Shown in pieces: positions 25,734-34,034 of a stretch of 64,000 nucleotides of DNA. The notes under the pieces are model-generated. The model was not told the origin of the DNA and ran no database searches. It saw nothing but the letters and a program-made list of their open reading frames with translations. The stretch's first letter is position 1. Each line of letters opens with the position of its first letter. Made by a program: the position numbers and the translations under genes. This DNA is from Pirellulaceae bacterium (GTDB lineage: Bacteria > Planctomycetota > Planctomycetia > Pirellulales > Pirellulaceae), in NCBI GenBank assembly GCA_019636375.1, contig JAHBXS010000001.1, forward strand, positions 682,001-746,000, read 5' to 3'.

Positions 25734-26654
25734 TTAAGAGCCAATGAACTGACGCAAAAAGTCGTGGCTTTGTCGCAGGGCTCGGCACCGGTTTTCCAGC
25801 GAGCCCTCATAGTGTCGGTCCTCCACTTCAACGCACACTGGTCCGCGATACCCAACATCGAGCAGGGCCGATATCACTGGCCCCCAAGCGATGTCTCCCA
25901 AGCCGGGCAAACGCGGAGTATGATATTCCGGTGGCAGTGCCAAGCCGCCGACTTGGTTCAACCTCGCGCGATCGACCGTGACATCTTTTGCGTGAACATG
26001 CCAAATCCGCTCTCCAAAATCGCGAATGGCCGCCAGATGATCAATTTGCTGCCAGACCAAATGCGAAGGATCGTAGTTGAGCCCTAGGTTCGGGCTTCCT
26101 AATTCTGCAAACAGCCTTCGCCAAATTGCCGGCGAATGGGCGAGGTTCTTGCCGCCGGGCCATTCGTCTTTTGAAAACAGCATCGGGCAATTTTCGATGC
26201 CGACTTTGAGCTTCAACGAATCGGCGAGTTCCATCAGCGGACCCCATGTATCGAGCATCCTTTGCCAATTGTCCTCGACGCTGAGTGTATGGTCGCGCCC
26301 GATAAACGTGTTGACCCGTTCCACTTCGAGCGTTGCCGCCGCTTCCATCACGCGTCGCAAATGGACGACCGCTGCCAGAGCAATCTCGGGATCATTGTCT
26401 AAGCAGTTCGGATAGTAGCCCAAACCGGAAATCGAAACACCGGTGCGTTGAATGAGGCCCTTTGTGTTAAGGACGGTTTCAACCGAGCATTGAGTCGCAT
26501 CAAAATGCGTGACCCCCGCATAGCGACGATCCGCAGCCATTGGCGGCCAACACATCACCTCGATGCAATCAAAACCGATCTCGGCCGCCAGTTCAAAAAC
26601 CTCTGCCAAATTCAATTCCGGCACAATGGCCGTCATAAAACCTAAAGACAACAT
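25734..26654 (-). CDS. Sugar phosphate isomerase/epimerase-like TIM-barrel protein
   Basis: 306 residues with the AP-endonuclease-2 TIM-barrel fold shared by IolE/IolI-type and other isomerases. The start MLSLGFMTAIVPE has a good ribosome binding site (AGGTGAG). Candidate metal ligands are Glu34 of CIEVMCW, Glu of KVGIENCPM, Asp/His in YDPSHLV and Glu of VCVEVEDRHYEG near the end. Substrate unknown; inositol or keto-sugar metabolism is common for the family. It sits between a DUF389 membrane protein and an ATPase, which does not fix a pathway. A cytoplasmic enzyme is implied, with no signal peptide. Confidence 0.82.
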   Translation of the reverse strand: MLSLGFMTAIVPELNLAEVFELAAEIGFDCIEVMCWPPMAADRRYAGVTHFDATQCSVETVLNTKGLIQRTGVSISGLGYYPNCLDNDPEIALAAVVHLRRVMEAAATLEVERVNTFIGRDHTLSVEDNWQRMLDTWGPLMELADSLKLKVGIENCPMLFSKDEWPGGKNLAHSPAIWRRLFAELGSPNLGLNYDPSHLVWQQIDHLAAIRDFGERIWHVHAKDVTVDRARLNQVGGLALPPEYHTPRLPGLGDIAWGPVISALLDVGYRGPVCVEVEDRHYEGSLENRCRALRQSHDFLRQFIGS

Positions 26655-26667
26655 TTGATCTCACCTG

Positions 26668-28668
26668 CTATTCAGAGCGATAAATCCATTCGATTTCGAC
26701 GATTAAATCTTTTTTCCTCGAGCGATTTCTGATTTCCCGATAGACGGCTTGCCGCAATTCTTCATCGCTAAACGCCTGAACCGACGATGCTGCATCGTTG
26801 ACTAAAACCTGGCACTTTACCAATTTTCGGTTGCCTTCGCGAGTCACTGTGGCCTTGCTAACCTTGACCCCCTCGACGACCAAATCCTTGAATCGATGTT
26901 CCATACGTTGTGAATCGACGAGACGATAGAAGCCAACACTCAGAGGAATACTCACGGCAAGGACCATGATCATTGAAAACCAGAGACCCTTTCGAGCTTT
27001 ACTAAGCGGTGCATAGCCGAGCAATGAAAAAGTGATGGCAGCAGCAAACAAGATGCCGACAAAGTTTGTCAGAAAGAGCAAAAACGCTCCAACAAAATTC
27101 CATACTTGTCCACTTCCAATTCCGATTCCAGCGACCACCAATGGCGGCACCAAGGCGACGGCGATCGCGACGCCCGCGAGACTACGAGCCACCTCCTGCC
27201 GCGCATGAGCGTAAGCACCAGCAATTCCTGAAATTATGGCCACACCCAAGTCTAACAAGTTGGGCGTTACCCGAGCTCGAATTTCCGAAGTATCCGGATA
27301 AAGAGGAAGGAGGCAGGCGATTATCGCTGCTGCGCCCATCGCCAGGCCGACTCCGCGAAACACCGTCCAACTGGCTGGTGTCGCGAGCGAACGGTCTTGT
27401 CGCGAAAGTCCCATCGCCAACGAAATAATGGGGGCCATGAGTGGGGCCAGAATCATGGCTCCGATGATCACCGGTGCCGAATTGGCATACAAGCCGAGCG
27501 CCGCCAACATCGCCGATAAAACTATTAACACGAAGTAACCAGATGTCGATTGTGCATTCTCCCGTAATTGCAAATAGAGCTCGCGAAAATCATCCGTGGT
27601 GGCATGTCGTAAAAAGGGGAGGGGCCTCAGAATGAGTTCTTGTCGCGACTCGAAACTCGGCAGCGACTGAGTGCGAAAGATTTCCTTATTCGCCGACTCT
27701 TCCTTGCCAAATGACAAGTACCTCCCCGTAAAAACTTGCAACGATGTCTTTGATACCCGAAGCCACAATTCTGTGGCGCTAAACGACGTTCCATCGACTC
27801 GATATTGAATCTCGCGAGGACTCGTTATTCGCAAGTCACTGGTCTTGATGTGTCCAGCAAAGTCTGGCAGCTTCTTAATTCCGCGAATATTTAACAGAAT
27901 CGTGGTGAGTAAAAACCACAACATCTCGAGCCGACTCCGCGGCGCCAAAACCAACGCATGAAGCATCCCATCGGCCGGGCTACTTTCGGCCAACATCCTC
28001 CGAGAGAGCAGAGTTGAATTGCCATGTTCGAGGACGACTATTCCCGTAGCCGCCGTGCGCAATTTCCGCTCTTTACCGCTAATAATGTCAAAAGGTTGCG
28101 GAATGTGCATGCGAGCTCGACGGGCTTCGCTTAGGAAAATCCCCAGTCGCTTTAACCATCGGGAGCTTAATTCAACTCCCGTCAGCCAAGCCGCCGAATC
28201 GCCAATCATTACGGTATTAAATACAGGCGTTTCATTACACCACAGCAAGTCTACGGCGCGAGCACCTTCGGCGGACTTGATGTCATGAATCGCTTCGTCC
28301 AAGTTCGCGGAAACCCCAAATCCCGCGCGAATTTGACGAGACTGAGGATGAGGTAGCGGGGCAAGCTGCCATTCGTTCTTTATCGCACCTTCAACCAGTC
28401 TTTTGATGGCATCGTCAGTTAAATACAAGACCAAAGTCGCGTTGGGTGGAAAATTGAATTTTGGTTCTGCGCCAACTACAGTCCAAGTGTAATCGTCTGC
28501 TGGAAAGGCATTGGCAATCGCCTTGGGAAGAGTCTTTTCGTCTGATTCGAAATACAAAAAAAATTTCAAGGCCACACTGGGTTCACGTGGGCCTAGTTGC
28601 GAGGAATCAATACCATCCTGCGAGTGATCGGCAGGATACTCGGCGAAAGGTTCTGCAGAGGATGTCAT
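26668..28668 (-). CDS. DUF389 (TIGR00341-type) membrane protein with N-terminal soluble domain
   Basis: 666 residues. Residues ~30-340 are soluble and may form a lipid-kinase-like (DAGK-type) or similar domain with GHIKTSDLRI and a beta part; I hold this loosely. From ~370 the DUF389 region begins: seven or so hydrophobic segments with SGYFVLIVLSAMLAALGLYANSAPVIIGAMILAPLMAPI, then GAAAIIACLLPL and ALVPPLVVAGIGI, the family hallmarks. The soluble end is FKDLVVEGVKV... and IVEIEWIYRSE. DUF389 proteins are of unknown function. It leads an operon with a sugar isomerase-like gene (13 bases later). Confidence 0.75.
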   Translation of the reverse strand: MTSSAEPFAEYPADHSQDGIDSSQLGPREPSVALKFFLYFESDEKTLPKAIANAFPADDYTWTVVGAEPKFNFPPNATLVLYLTDDAIKRLVEGAIKNEWQLAPLPHPQSRQIRAGFGVSANLDEAIHDIKSAEGARAVDLLWCNETPVFNTVMIGDSAAWLTGVELSSRWLKRLGIFLSEARRARMHIPQPFDIISGKERKLRTAATGIVVLEHGNSTLLSRRMLAESSPADGMLHALVLAPRSRLEMLWFLLTTILLNIRGIKKLPDFAGHIKTSDLRITSPREIQYRVDGTSFSATELWLRVSKTSLQVFTGRYLSFGKEESANKEIFRTQSLPSFESRQELILRPLPFLRHATTDDFRELYLQLRENAQSTSGYFVLIVLSAMLAALGLYANSAPVIIGAMILAPLMAPIISLAMGLSRQDRSLATPASWTVFRGVGLAMGAAAIIACLLPLYPDTSEIRARVTPNLLDLGVAIISGIAGAYAHARQEVARSLAGVAIAVALVPPLVVAGIGIGSGQVWNFVGAFLLFLTNFVGILFAAAITFSLLGYAPLSKARKGLWFSMIMVLAVSIPLSVGFYRLVDSQRMEHRFKDLVVEGVKVSKATVTREGNRKLVKCQVLVNDAASSVQAFSDEELRQAVYREIRNRSRKKDLIVEIEWIYRSE

Positions 28669-28697
28669 GGAAATTCCAGTTATGTCGGATTGAATCG

Positions 28698-29633
28698 ATG
28701 GCGCAATCCGTTAAAGTATTGCAGATAGAGACGCGATTGGGTACTTGCCCGAGGAACGTTGCTGGTGAACTCGCAAGAAAGGGCATAGGTTTGGAAGGCG
28801 AAGAGGTTTTCATCTTTATAGTGTCCGTGGCATTGGCTTGTTTCACCTTCCCTTTCGCGTTGGGCTGGTTCAAACACCGCATGTTTATCAAGAGGAATCC
28901 TGCCGCTGCAGTTCCGATGCTGGCCGTGGTTGCGGCGCTCGTGTGGGTCGGGTTTGTACTCCGCTATTATGCTGACCCCAGCGTCACAACGGTCTATGCA
29001 ATTTTTTACTTTGTGATTGGCTTGGCGGTCATCGCCTCCTGTGGCTTTTGGACGCCGGTGGCCTACGGCTTACGCGTGGGAGTGGATATCTTGCAGCGAA
29101 AGAACCTTGCAGTTGCTTGGGCAGTGGGAACGTTTATTTTTGTAACCGGGATGATCTATGGCGGTTGCTTGTGGGGCGAAGCGGACCCTGTCGGCGATGA
29201 CGAAGGAGGCTGGTGGATTCCACTCGGATTTTTTGTGATGGGCTGGGTGGTTCTGTTGATTGCTGTAGGAATTTACATTCGCGGCGAACCACATTCGCTG
29301 CGTGTCCGCTTGGTCCAAGACCGCAGCCTCAGCGAGGCCCGTGCGGTCGCCTGCTATATGTTGGGTGTGGGGATGGTGATCACAAATGCTGTCGCAGGGG
29401 ACTTTTGGGGTTGGTGGGAAGGCATTTTGGGATTGCTGGTCGTTACGCTAATGATGGTAACGCATGAATTATGCCGCGCAAGAATTCCCTCGGTTTTGAC
29501 GACGGTTGAAACCAAGTCGGCCGGGCTCCTCGAAAGTCGCCGCCTCGAAGCCTTGGCCTATTTAGTCTTGGCCGCCGTGTTTTGGGTTGTCCAAATGTAC
29601 ATTAACCGCTTGACGGCACATCCGGCTGGATAA
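28698..29633 (+). CDS. Multi-pass membrane protein at head of ATP-grasp operon
   Basis: About 311 residues from ATG 28698; a TTG at 28791 behind AAAGGG is a good alternative start, since the first ~30 residues are polar. Seven or eight hydrophobic segments (FIFIVSVALACFTFPFALGW, AVPMLAVVAALVWVGFVLR, YAIFYFVIGLAVIA and later ones). Charged loops include GEADPVGDDEGGWW. It is 22 bases before the ATP-grasp gene and in the same direction, so they likely form one transcript. Divergent from the DUF389 gene. Family not recognised. The membrane protein may export or anchor the ATP-grasp product; this is inference. Confidence 0.65.
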   Translation: MAQSVKVLQIETRLGTCPRNVAGELARKGIGLEGEEVFIFIVSVALACFTFPFALGWFKHRMFIKRNPAAAVPMLAVVAALVWVGFVLRYYADPSVTTVYAIFYFVIGLAVIASCGFWTPVAYGLRVGVDILQRKNLAVAWAVGTFIFVTGMIYGGCLWGEADPVGDDEGGWWIPLGFFVMGWVVLLIAVGIYIRGEPHSLRVRLVQDRSLSEARAVACYMLGVGMVITNAVAGDFWGWWEGILGLLVVTLMMVTHELCRARIPSVLTTVETKSAGLLESRRLEALAYLVLAAVFWVVQMYINRLTAHPAG

Positions 29634-29655
29634 AAAAGAAGCAAGCGAGATATTG

Positions 29656-30873
29656 ATGCGAACCGTACGTTGGCAATGTACACCGGCTGAGTTTCAGGAC
29701 TACCTGAAAGCAATGCGGTTTCGCTATCACAAATGGGACACGTTTGTTTGCGGTGGGTTGAATTTGATCCCAGAGAGCATTGTTCTGACCGAGCAAGAGC
29801 ACGCTTTGATTGTTTCGATGACCGAACGACTCGCGGCTCAACTGCGGGATCTCGAAAGACGAGTTCGAACTCGCCCCGAGCTTTTACGGAAACTCGGTAT
29901 TCCCGATGCGGTGGCGGGCATGATCGAGCGTGAGGTTGATTCGCGTTTGCAATTGGCTCGTTATGATTTTTTTCCTACGACGAGCGGCGGTTGGGCAGTT
30001 TCGGAGTTTAACGAGGATGTCCCTGGGGGATTCAACGAGGTGGTCGCGGCACCGGAGTTGTTGCCTACGTTTCATTCGGGTTTTAAGTTCGTTGATCGAT
30101 TTGCCGAATGCTTTTTGTCGGCAGTACCAAATCAAGGGACGATTGGACTGATGTACGCCACCGGCTATTCAGAAGACATGCAACACATGTTGATTCTGAA
30201 AAAGTTGCTGGAAAGGCGCGAGCAACCGGCCGTACTCTGCTCGCCTCGCCATTTGCGGCGGAGCTGGGGACGTTGGATCGCACAGGGCGAACGCTTGTCG
30301 GGGGCTGTGAGGTTTTATCCTGCCGAGTGGTTTACCTTTTTGGAAAATCGGCGGCTGTGGTTGCGGGCAGTTCAGGAATTGCCAATGCTCAATCCGCTCT
30401 GTCGGCTGATTTCGCAAAGCAAAGCGATTTTTGCTCTGTGGAACGACTCGGAATTAACATCGGTCGCAGAACGAGAGTTCTATCATTCGGTGGCTCCAAA
30501 AACCGTTTTTATGACCGAGTTTTGCAAGGAAGCGGAAGCGGCTGAATCATTGCGCCGCGAGCCCGGCAGGTGGGTGCTCAAGCAGCCCTTTGGGCGAATG
30601 GGTGAGACCGTTGCCATGGGTTCATTGACTCCTGCTGCCGAATGGGAGGTTTGTGTGAAACATGCCTTGCAAAAGCCAACCGAATACGTCGCCCAAGACT
30701 GTTTTCAAGTCCAGCCGCTGGAATTTTCCAATGGACCGCTTTACCCTGCGATCGGGGCCTATGTGATCAACGGACGCTTTGCGGGCTATTACAGCCGTGT
30801 GGCAGCCCAACCTTTTTTGACTCATCAAGCACACTATGTTCCAACGGTGATCGATGTATACAACCATTCTTGA
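29656..30873 (+). CDS. ATP-grasp ligase, glutathionylspermidine-synthase-like
   Basis: 405 residues. The N-terminal part carries SEFNEDVPGGFNEV, which matches the GSP-synthetase/pre-ATP-grasp acceptor loop, and the C-terminal part has the ATP-grasp ATP-binding run GRWVLKQPFGRMGETVAMG (Lys and Gly-rich loop) with an acidic end YVAQDCFQ and GAYVINGRFAGYYSR, where metal ligands would lie. The family makes amide (peptide-like) bonds. The usual N-terminal amidase half of bifunctional GspS is absent. Overlaps the following unknown gene by 20 bases. A substrate cannot be inferred; spermidine is not implied. Confidence 0.8.
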   Translation: MRTVRWQCTPAEFQDYLKAMRFRYHKWDTFVCGGLNLIPESIVLTEQEHALIVSMTERLAAQLRDLERRVRTRPELLRKLGIPDAVAGMIEREVDSRLQLARYDFFPTTSGGWAVSEFNEDVPGGFNEVVAAPELLPTFHSGFKFVDRFAECFLSAVPNQGTIGLMYATGYSEDMQHMLILKKLLERREQPAVLCSPRHLRRSWGRWIAQGERLSGAVRFYPAEWFTFLENRRLWLRAVQELPMLNPLCRLISQSKAIFALWNDSELTSVAEREFYHSVAPKTVFMTEFCKEAEAAESLRREPGRWVLKQPFGRMGETVAMGSLTPAAEWEVCVKHALQKPTEYVAQDCFQVQPLEFSNGPLYPAIGAYVINGRFAGYYSRVAAQPFLTHQAHYVPTVIDVYNHS

Positions 30874-31768
30874 AATGCTCAGTCGCTTGCGGCTGCCCTT
30901 GTGGTTTTCCTGGAAGTCCAAGATGCAAGTCGGGGTTTTGGAAACCCTCGATGCCCTCGGCTCTACCAAATGGCGAGAGTTTCGTTCAGCGGAAAAACTT
31001 TATGATGCTTGGGCCCCTCGTCCTGGAACGACCTGGGAGGCATTTCATTGCGTGACACTGTTCGCATCGCTTGATAGTTTGAATCGTGAGCAAGTTGGTT
31101 CGGCCCCGGATGAATGGTACCGAGAATTTTCCGGTGGCTGGATCAACCACAATCTGCCGGCACCGCGATGGTTGACCGAAGATACTTGGTTGATTTTGGA
31201 CGCTCCAGGTTGGATCAGTGTGGCGATGGCGGCTTATCTCGTTGAACAACGGTTATGCCAGCCAATTTGCACGTTCGATAATTGGCCACATTTAAAAGGT
31301 GTCGTAAAACCTGAGTTAACACTTGCGGCGTTGATTCGCTTCGCGCCGTTATTAGCGACCATCGATCGCGACTATTTGCATGGTCGTCCGCCGGTTTGGA
31401 TTTGCGACAACACGCGTTTAGGATTGGTCAAAGGTTCACCTGGTCAATTCGACAATCGGTATTACTTGGACGATTCGATTTTGCCTGGGCCTGAGTTATT
31501 GAAGCTGCACGGGTTACGCCAAGTTGTCTATGCCAGCCCATTGATAAACCGCTCTCCGACGGCCGATTTGGTAAGTTATTTTCAATTTTTGATGAAGCAA
31601 GGGATTCCGATTTCACGAGTCGGTCTTGAGTCAACAGACGCCTGGCGCGGTCCCCCAGTGCCAATCACCGAGTTGGCCAATGTCCCGCTCAATAAGGGGA
31701 GCTTTTTCCGCTCAACATCCGGCGGCTTCGGCGGAATCGTCCCCGACCCGTCTTCGAGTTCTGGCTAA
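30854..31768 (+). CDS. Unknown protein coupled to ATP-grasp ligase
   Basis: 304 residues, soluble. Its ATG lies 20 bases inside the ATP-grasp gene, so it is translated from the same message. Visible: WKSKMQVGVLETLDALGST, TWLILDAPGWISVAMAAYLVEQRLCQPICTFDNWPH, VWICDNTRL and a Gly/Ser-rich end (SFFRSTSGGFGGIVPD). It has an alternating beta/alpha layout but no motif I recognise. As a constant-looking partner of a ligase, it may modify or bind the ligase product. The 13-bp motif hairpin element begins 22 bases after its stop. Confidence 0.65.
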   Translation: MYTTILEMLSRLRLPLWFSWKSKMQVGVLETLDALGSTKWREFRSAEKLYDAWAPRPGTTWEAFHCVTLFASLDSLNREQVGSAPDEWYREFSGGWINHNLPAPRWLTEDTWLILDAPGWISVAMAAYLVEQRLCQPICTFDNWPHLKGVVKPELTLAALIRFAPLLATIDRDYLHGRPPVWICDNTRLGLVKGSPGQFDNRYYLDDSILPGPELLKLHGLRQVVYASPLINRSPTADLVSYFQFLMKQGIPISRVGLESTDAWRGPPVPITELANVPLNKGSFFRSTSGGFGGIVPDPSSSSG

Positions 31769-31789
31769 CATTTGCGAGCCGGAAGAAAC

Positions 31790-31956
31790 GTAACCGTTCA
31801 CGAGATAGTAGAGCAATTGTCCTCAATTGCTCTCATCTGCTGCCAGATAGATTTTTTTGCCGCAGGAGCAATTGAGGACAATTGCTCTACTATCCCAAAC
31901 CATTCCCCCAGTTCCGTGAACGGTTACGAAGAAACAAAGCAAAGTAACCGTTCACG
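31790..31956. repeat. Nested palindromic element with three 13-bp motifs
   Basis: Outer perfect inverted repeat GTAACCGTTCACG (31790-31802) and CGTGAACGGTTAC (31915-31927). Inside is a perfect 28-bp inverted repeat, 31805-31832 (ATAGTAGAGCAATTGTCCTC...) and 31866-31893, each arm itself palindromic (GAGCAATTG...CAATTGCTC). A third 13-mer lies at 31944-31956. 31957-32057 holds nothing else recognised. Confidence 0.9.
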
Positions 31957-32057
31957 ATACAAGACGTTGCCAATCAATGGCTTAAGTTCATATCAAAACT
32001 TAAACTTAAACCCACGGCTGAATCCGCACTAAAATAACAATTCCGCGAACAGTTAGC

Positions 32058-32090
32058 AAAAAGGGACTGAGTGGCCTCCCCCTCAGTCCC
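32058..32090 (-). terminator. Rho-independent terminator
   Basis: Stem GGGACTGAG/CTCAGTCCC (32063-32071, 32082-32090). On the minus strand it is followed by UUUUU. It ends the gene at 32117-33412. Confidence 0.8.
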
Positions 32091-32116
32091 GCGAATCGTC
32101 ATCAGCGAGGTGTGAC

Positions 32117-33412
32117 CTACTCTTCCGCCTTCAACATGCTTGTCAGGTCTGCAACAAAATCTTTCACCTCGTCGATCATCGTCTCTGAGGCCGTGAGGAT
32201 CATAATTCCACCTACAAACGAGATAGTCGCTTCACCATTTGCAAAATCCCACTCATTTGGGCGAATAGAGTTTGTGATTGCCGTAATCAGTGAAAACTCT
32301 GGAATCAAAAGCTTGGGGATGCTCGGGGCGTTTCCGTTATCTTCAGCTTGGTCATCTTCACGCAGTGCTTGTTCACCGAGTTCACCTGCCACTTCATTTC
32401 CGCCTTTTTGCGATTGACGTTCAAAAGGACGGGACAATCTAAACATTCCCGCGTTTCCCATGTCCACGTTCCCCACGACGCTCCCAGGAAGTTTCATACC
32501 TTGAACTGGTATAGCACCAGGTGGCGAGGAAAAATTGATGAAACGCCGATCTGTTTCGGCGATTAATTTTAAAAGACGCCGGCAGTCAATCAACTCGCGG
32601 CGAAAGAACTCGAGGTTGTGTGCCGCATCCAGTGAGATGATTTTGACCGTCCGCCGTTCAAACGCGAATGTGGCATTATGACTTCGGAGTGCAAGGTTGA
32701 GTTCTTCAAACAGGGAATCTTTCCCGAAGTCGAACGTGATTTCAGTATCTTCACTGAGTGAGTCGTCAATCGCTGATTGATCAATGTAAAAACGGATTCC
32801 CGGAAGTTCAACTTGCAGATTTGCTAACAGCAAAGAAAATGGTTCTTGTTCGTACTGCTTGTCATGCACCAGTTCCTTTAATGCGCGGCGCGTTTGCAAG
32901 CTTAGCCTCGTCTTCTCAGAAGGCTCAGACGATGGACGAGTCCGAGCGACGCGGCTTTCGTCAGTTTGACCGGGAAGCCGATCAAAGGGATTTGCTTTGT
33001 CATCAGTTTGTGCCGTTTCGCCCTGTTCGATTTCGTCTTGACCTTGGGCCGAATCTTGAGCGATCACGGCACCGTGATTCCCCCCGCCCTCCGGTTGCGG
33101 CCACAAATTCCAACCGCCCCAAATGCCTAACGTTCCGGCCACGACAAGTCCCAATGCCATCTTCATCGTCCACCTCTTTCTTTTCAGAAAAAACACCGTT
33201 TTAAATTGGTTGGCCATTGCCATGGCGTCCCCAAACTCCTCCAAAGCCAATTTTTCCGCTTCCTCAGTCGCGTATCCATTCGCGACCAAATCGGCGACCC
33301 GCGATTCCAAATGATCTCGGAGTTCATTGACGATCTCATTCGATTCACTCCGCCTCATCCGGAGGAATCCATTGAGCAACGCGACATAGCTTTCAAACTC
33401 GCGGTTGGTCAT
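32117..33412 (-). CDS. PadR-linked membrane protein with HAAS-type sensor and secretin-like domain
   Basis: 431 residues. Residues ~1-70 (ESYVALLNGFLRMRRSESNEIV, NELRDHLE, ALEEFGDAMAMANQF) form the helical domain (DUF1700/permease-prefix type) often encoded beside PadR regulators. One membrane segment is at about 83-103 (KMALGLVVAGTLGIWGGW). The rest is periplasmic with a Gln/Glu-rich linker, then SLLLANLQVELPGIRFYIDQSAI and TFAFERRTVKII, like secretin short (STN) domains, and a final SFVGGIMILTASETMIDEV. Probably senses envelope state and feeds back to PadR; inference. The PadR gene ends 38 bases upstream, same strand, so they form an operon. A terminator follows. Confidence 0.75.
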   Translation of the reverse strand: MTNREFESYVALLNGFLRMRRSESNEIVNELRDHLESRVADLVANGYATEEAEKLALEEFGDAMAMANQFKTVFFLKRKRWTMKMALGLVVAGTLGIWGGWNLWPQPEGGGNHGAVIAQDSAQGQDEIEQGETAQTDDKANPFDRLPGQTDESRVARTRPSSEPSEKTRLSLQTRRALKELVHDKQYEQEPFSLLLANLQVELPGIRFYIDQSAIDDSLSEDTEITFDFGKDSLFEELNLALRSHNATFAFERRTVKIISLDAAHNLEFFRRELIDCRRLLKLIAETDRRFINFSSPPGAIPVQGMKLPGSVVGNVDMGNAGMFRLSRPFERQSQKGGNEVAGELGEQALREDDQAEDNGNAPSIPKLLIPEFSLITAITNSIRPNEWDFANGEATISFVGGIMILTASETMIDEVKDFVADLTSMLKAEE

Positions 33413-33450
33413 TTGCAGTCTCTCCGATCCTCAATGCAGAATTTCGAAAA

Positions 33451-33819
33451 TTAACCCACCGTCGGTTTCGGTTTTGCAGCAAACGGACCGATCAGGCTCC
33501 ACACGCACTCGGCGTATTGGTGCCAATGCTTGGCCCTTTGTTGCAAGGCCCGCTTTCCCGCCGCCGTGATGTCGTACCATTTGCGGGGCCGTCCAGTCTC
33601 TTGCTCCCAGCGACTTTTGATCAGTCCGTCGTTTTCCAAGCGATGTAGCAAGGGATAGAGCGTTCCGGCGGCAAGTTTGACTTGTTCTCGCGAGGCCGCC
33701 GCCACCCGTTTTTGAATCGAGTAGCCATACTGCGACCCTTCGGCGATGACCGACAAGACCATCAGGTCCAAACTCCCCCGCAGAAGTTCCCGTTCAAAAG
33801 ACTCTTGCATAAAACTCAT
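33451..33819 (-). CDS. PadR family transcriptional regulator
   Basis: 122 residues, the PadR-s1 size. The winged helix-turn-helix is clear: LRGSLDLMVLSVIAEGSQYGYSIQKRVA, then LAAGTLYPLLHRLENDGLIKSRWEQETGRPRKWYDIT, followed by the C-terminal dimer helix. Such proteins repress their own operon and respond to stress or small ligands. An AT-rich palindrome CGATATATCG sits at 33865-33874, ~45 bases upstream, and is a fitting operator. Downstream is the sensor-like membrane protein. Start MSFMQESF, with MQESF as alternative. Confidence 0.9.
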   Translation of the reverse strand: MSFMQESFERELLRGSLDLMVLSVIAEGSQYGYSIQKRVAAASREQVKLAAGTLYPLLHRLENDGLIKSRWEQETGRPRKWYDITAAGKRALQQRAKHWHQYAECVWSLIGPFAAKPKPTVG

Positions 33820-33864
33820 TCCATTCTGTTTACGTCACGACACCCGCCGCAATGTGTTGCTGTA

Positions 33865-33890
33865 CGATATATCGGCATCATATCTATTGC
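33865..33890. promoter_or_regulatory. Candidate PadR operator
   Basis: Perfect 10-bp palindrome CGATATATCG (33865-33874) followed by a second AT-rich half (ATCATATC). It lies upstream of the PadR gene, as expected for autoregulation. Assigned by position and symmetry only. Confidence 0.45.
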
Positions 33891-33954
33891 CGAACGATTG
33901 GTCAAGCGGATTTTTCAAAAAGAGCCGAAATCGACCGGTTTTCGAATTTTCAAC

Positions 33955-33985
33955 AAAAAAAACCGGCCCCTTCTCGGGACCGGTT
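33955..33985 (-). terminator. Rho-independent terminator
   Basis: Stem AACCGG(C)CCC/GGG(A)CCGGTT with TTCTC loop. On the minus strand the stem is followed by eight U. It ends the DUF1559 gene at 34035. Confidence 0.85.
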
Positions 33986-34034
33986 TGAAAACATTTTGAA
34001 ATCCGCCATTGAGGCAGGACTATTTTTCGACCGC

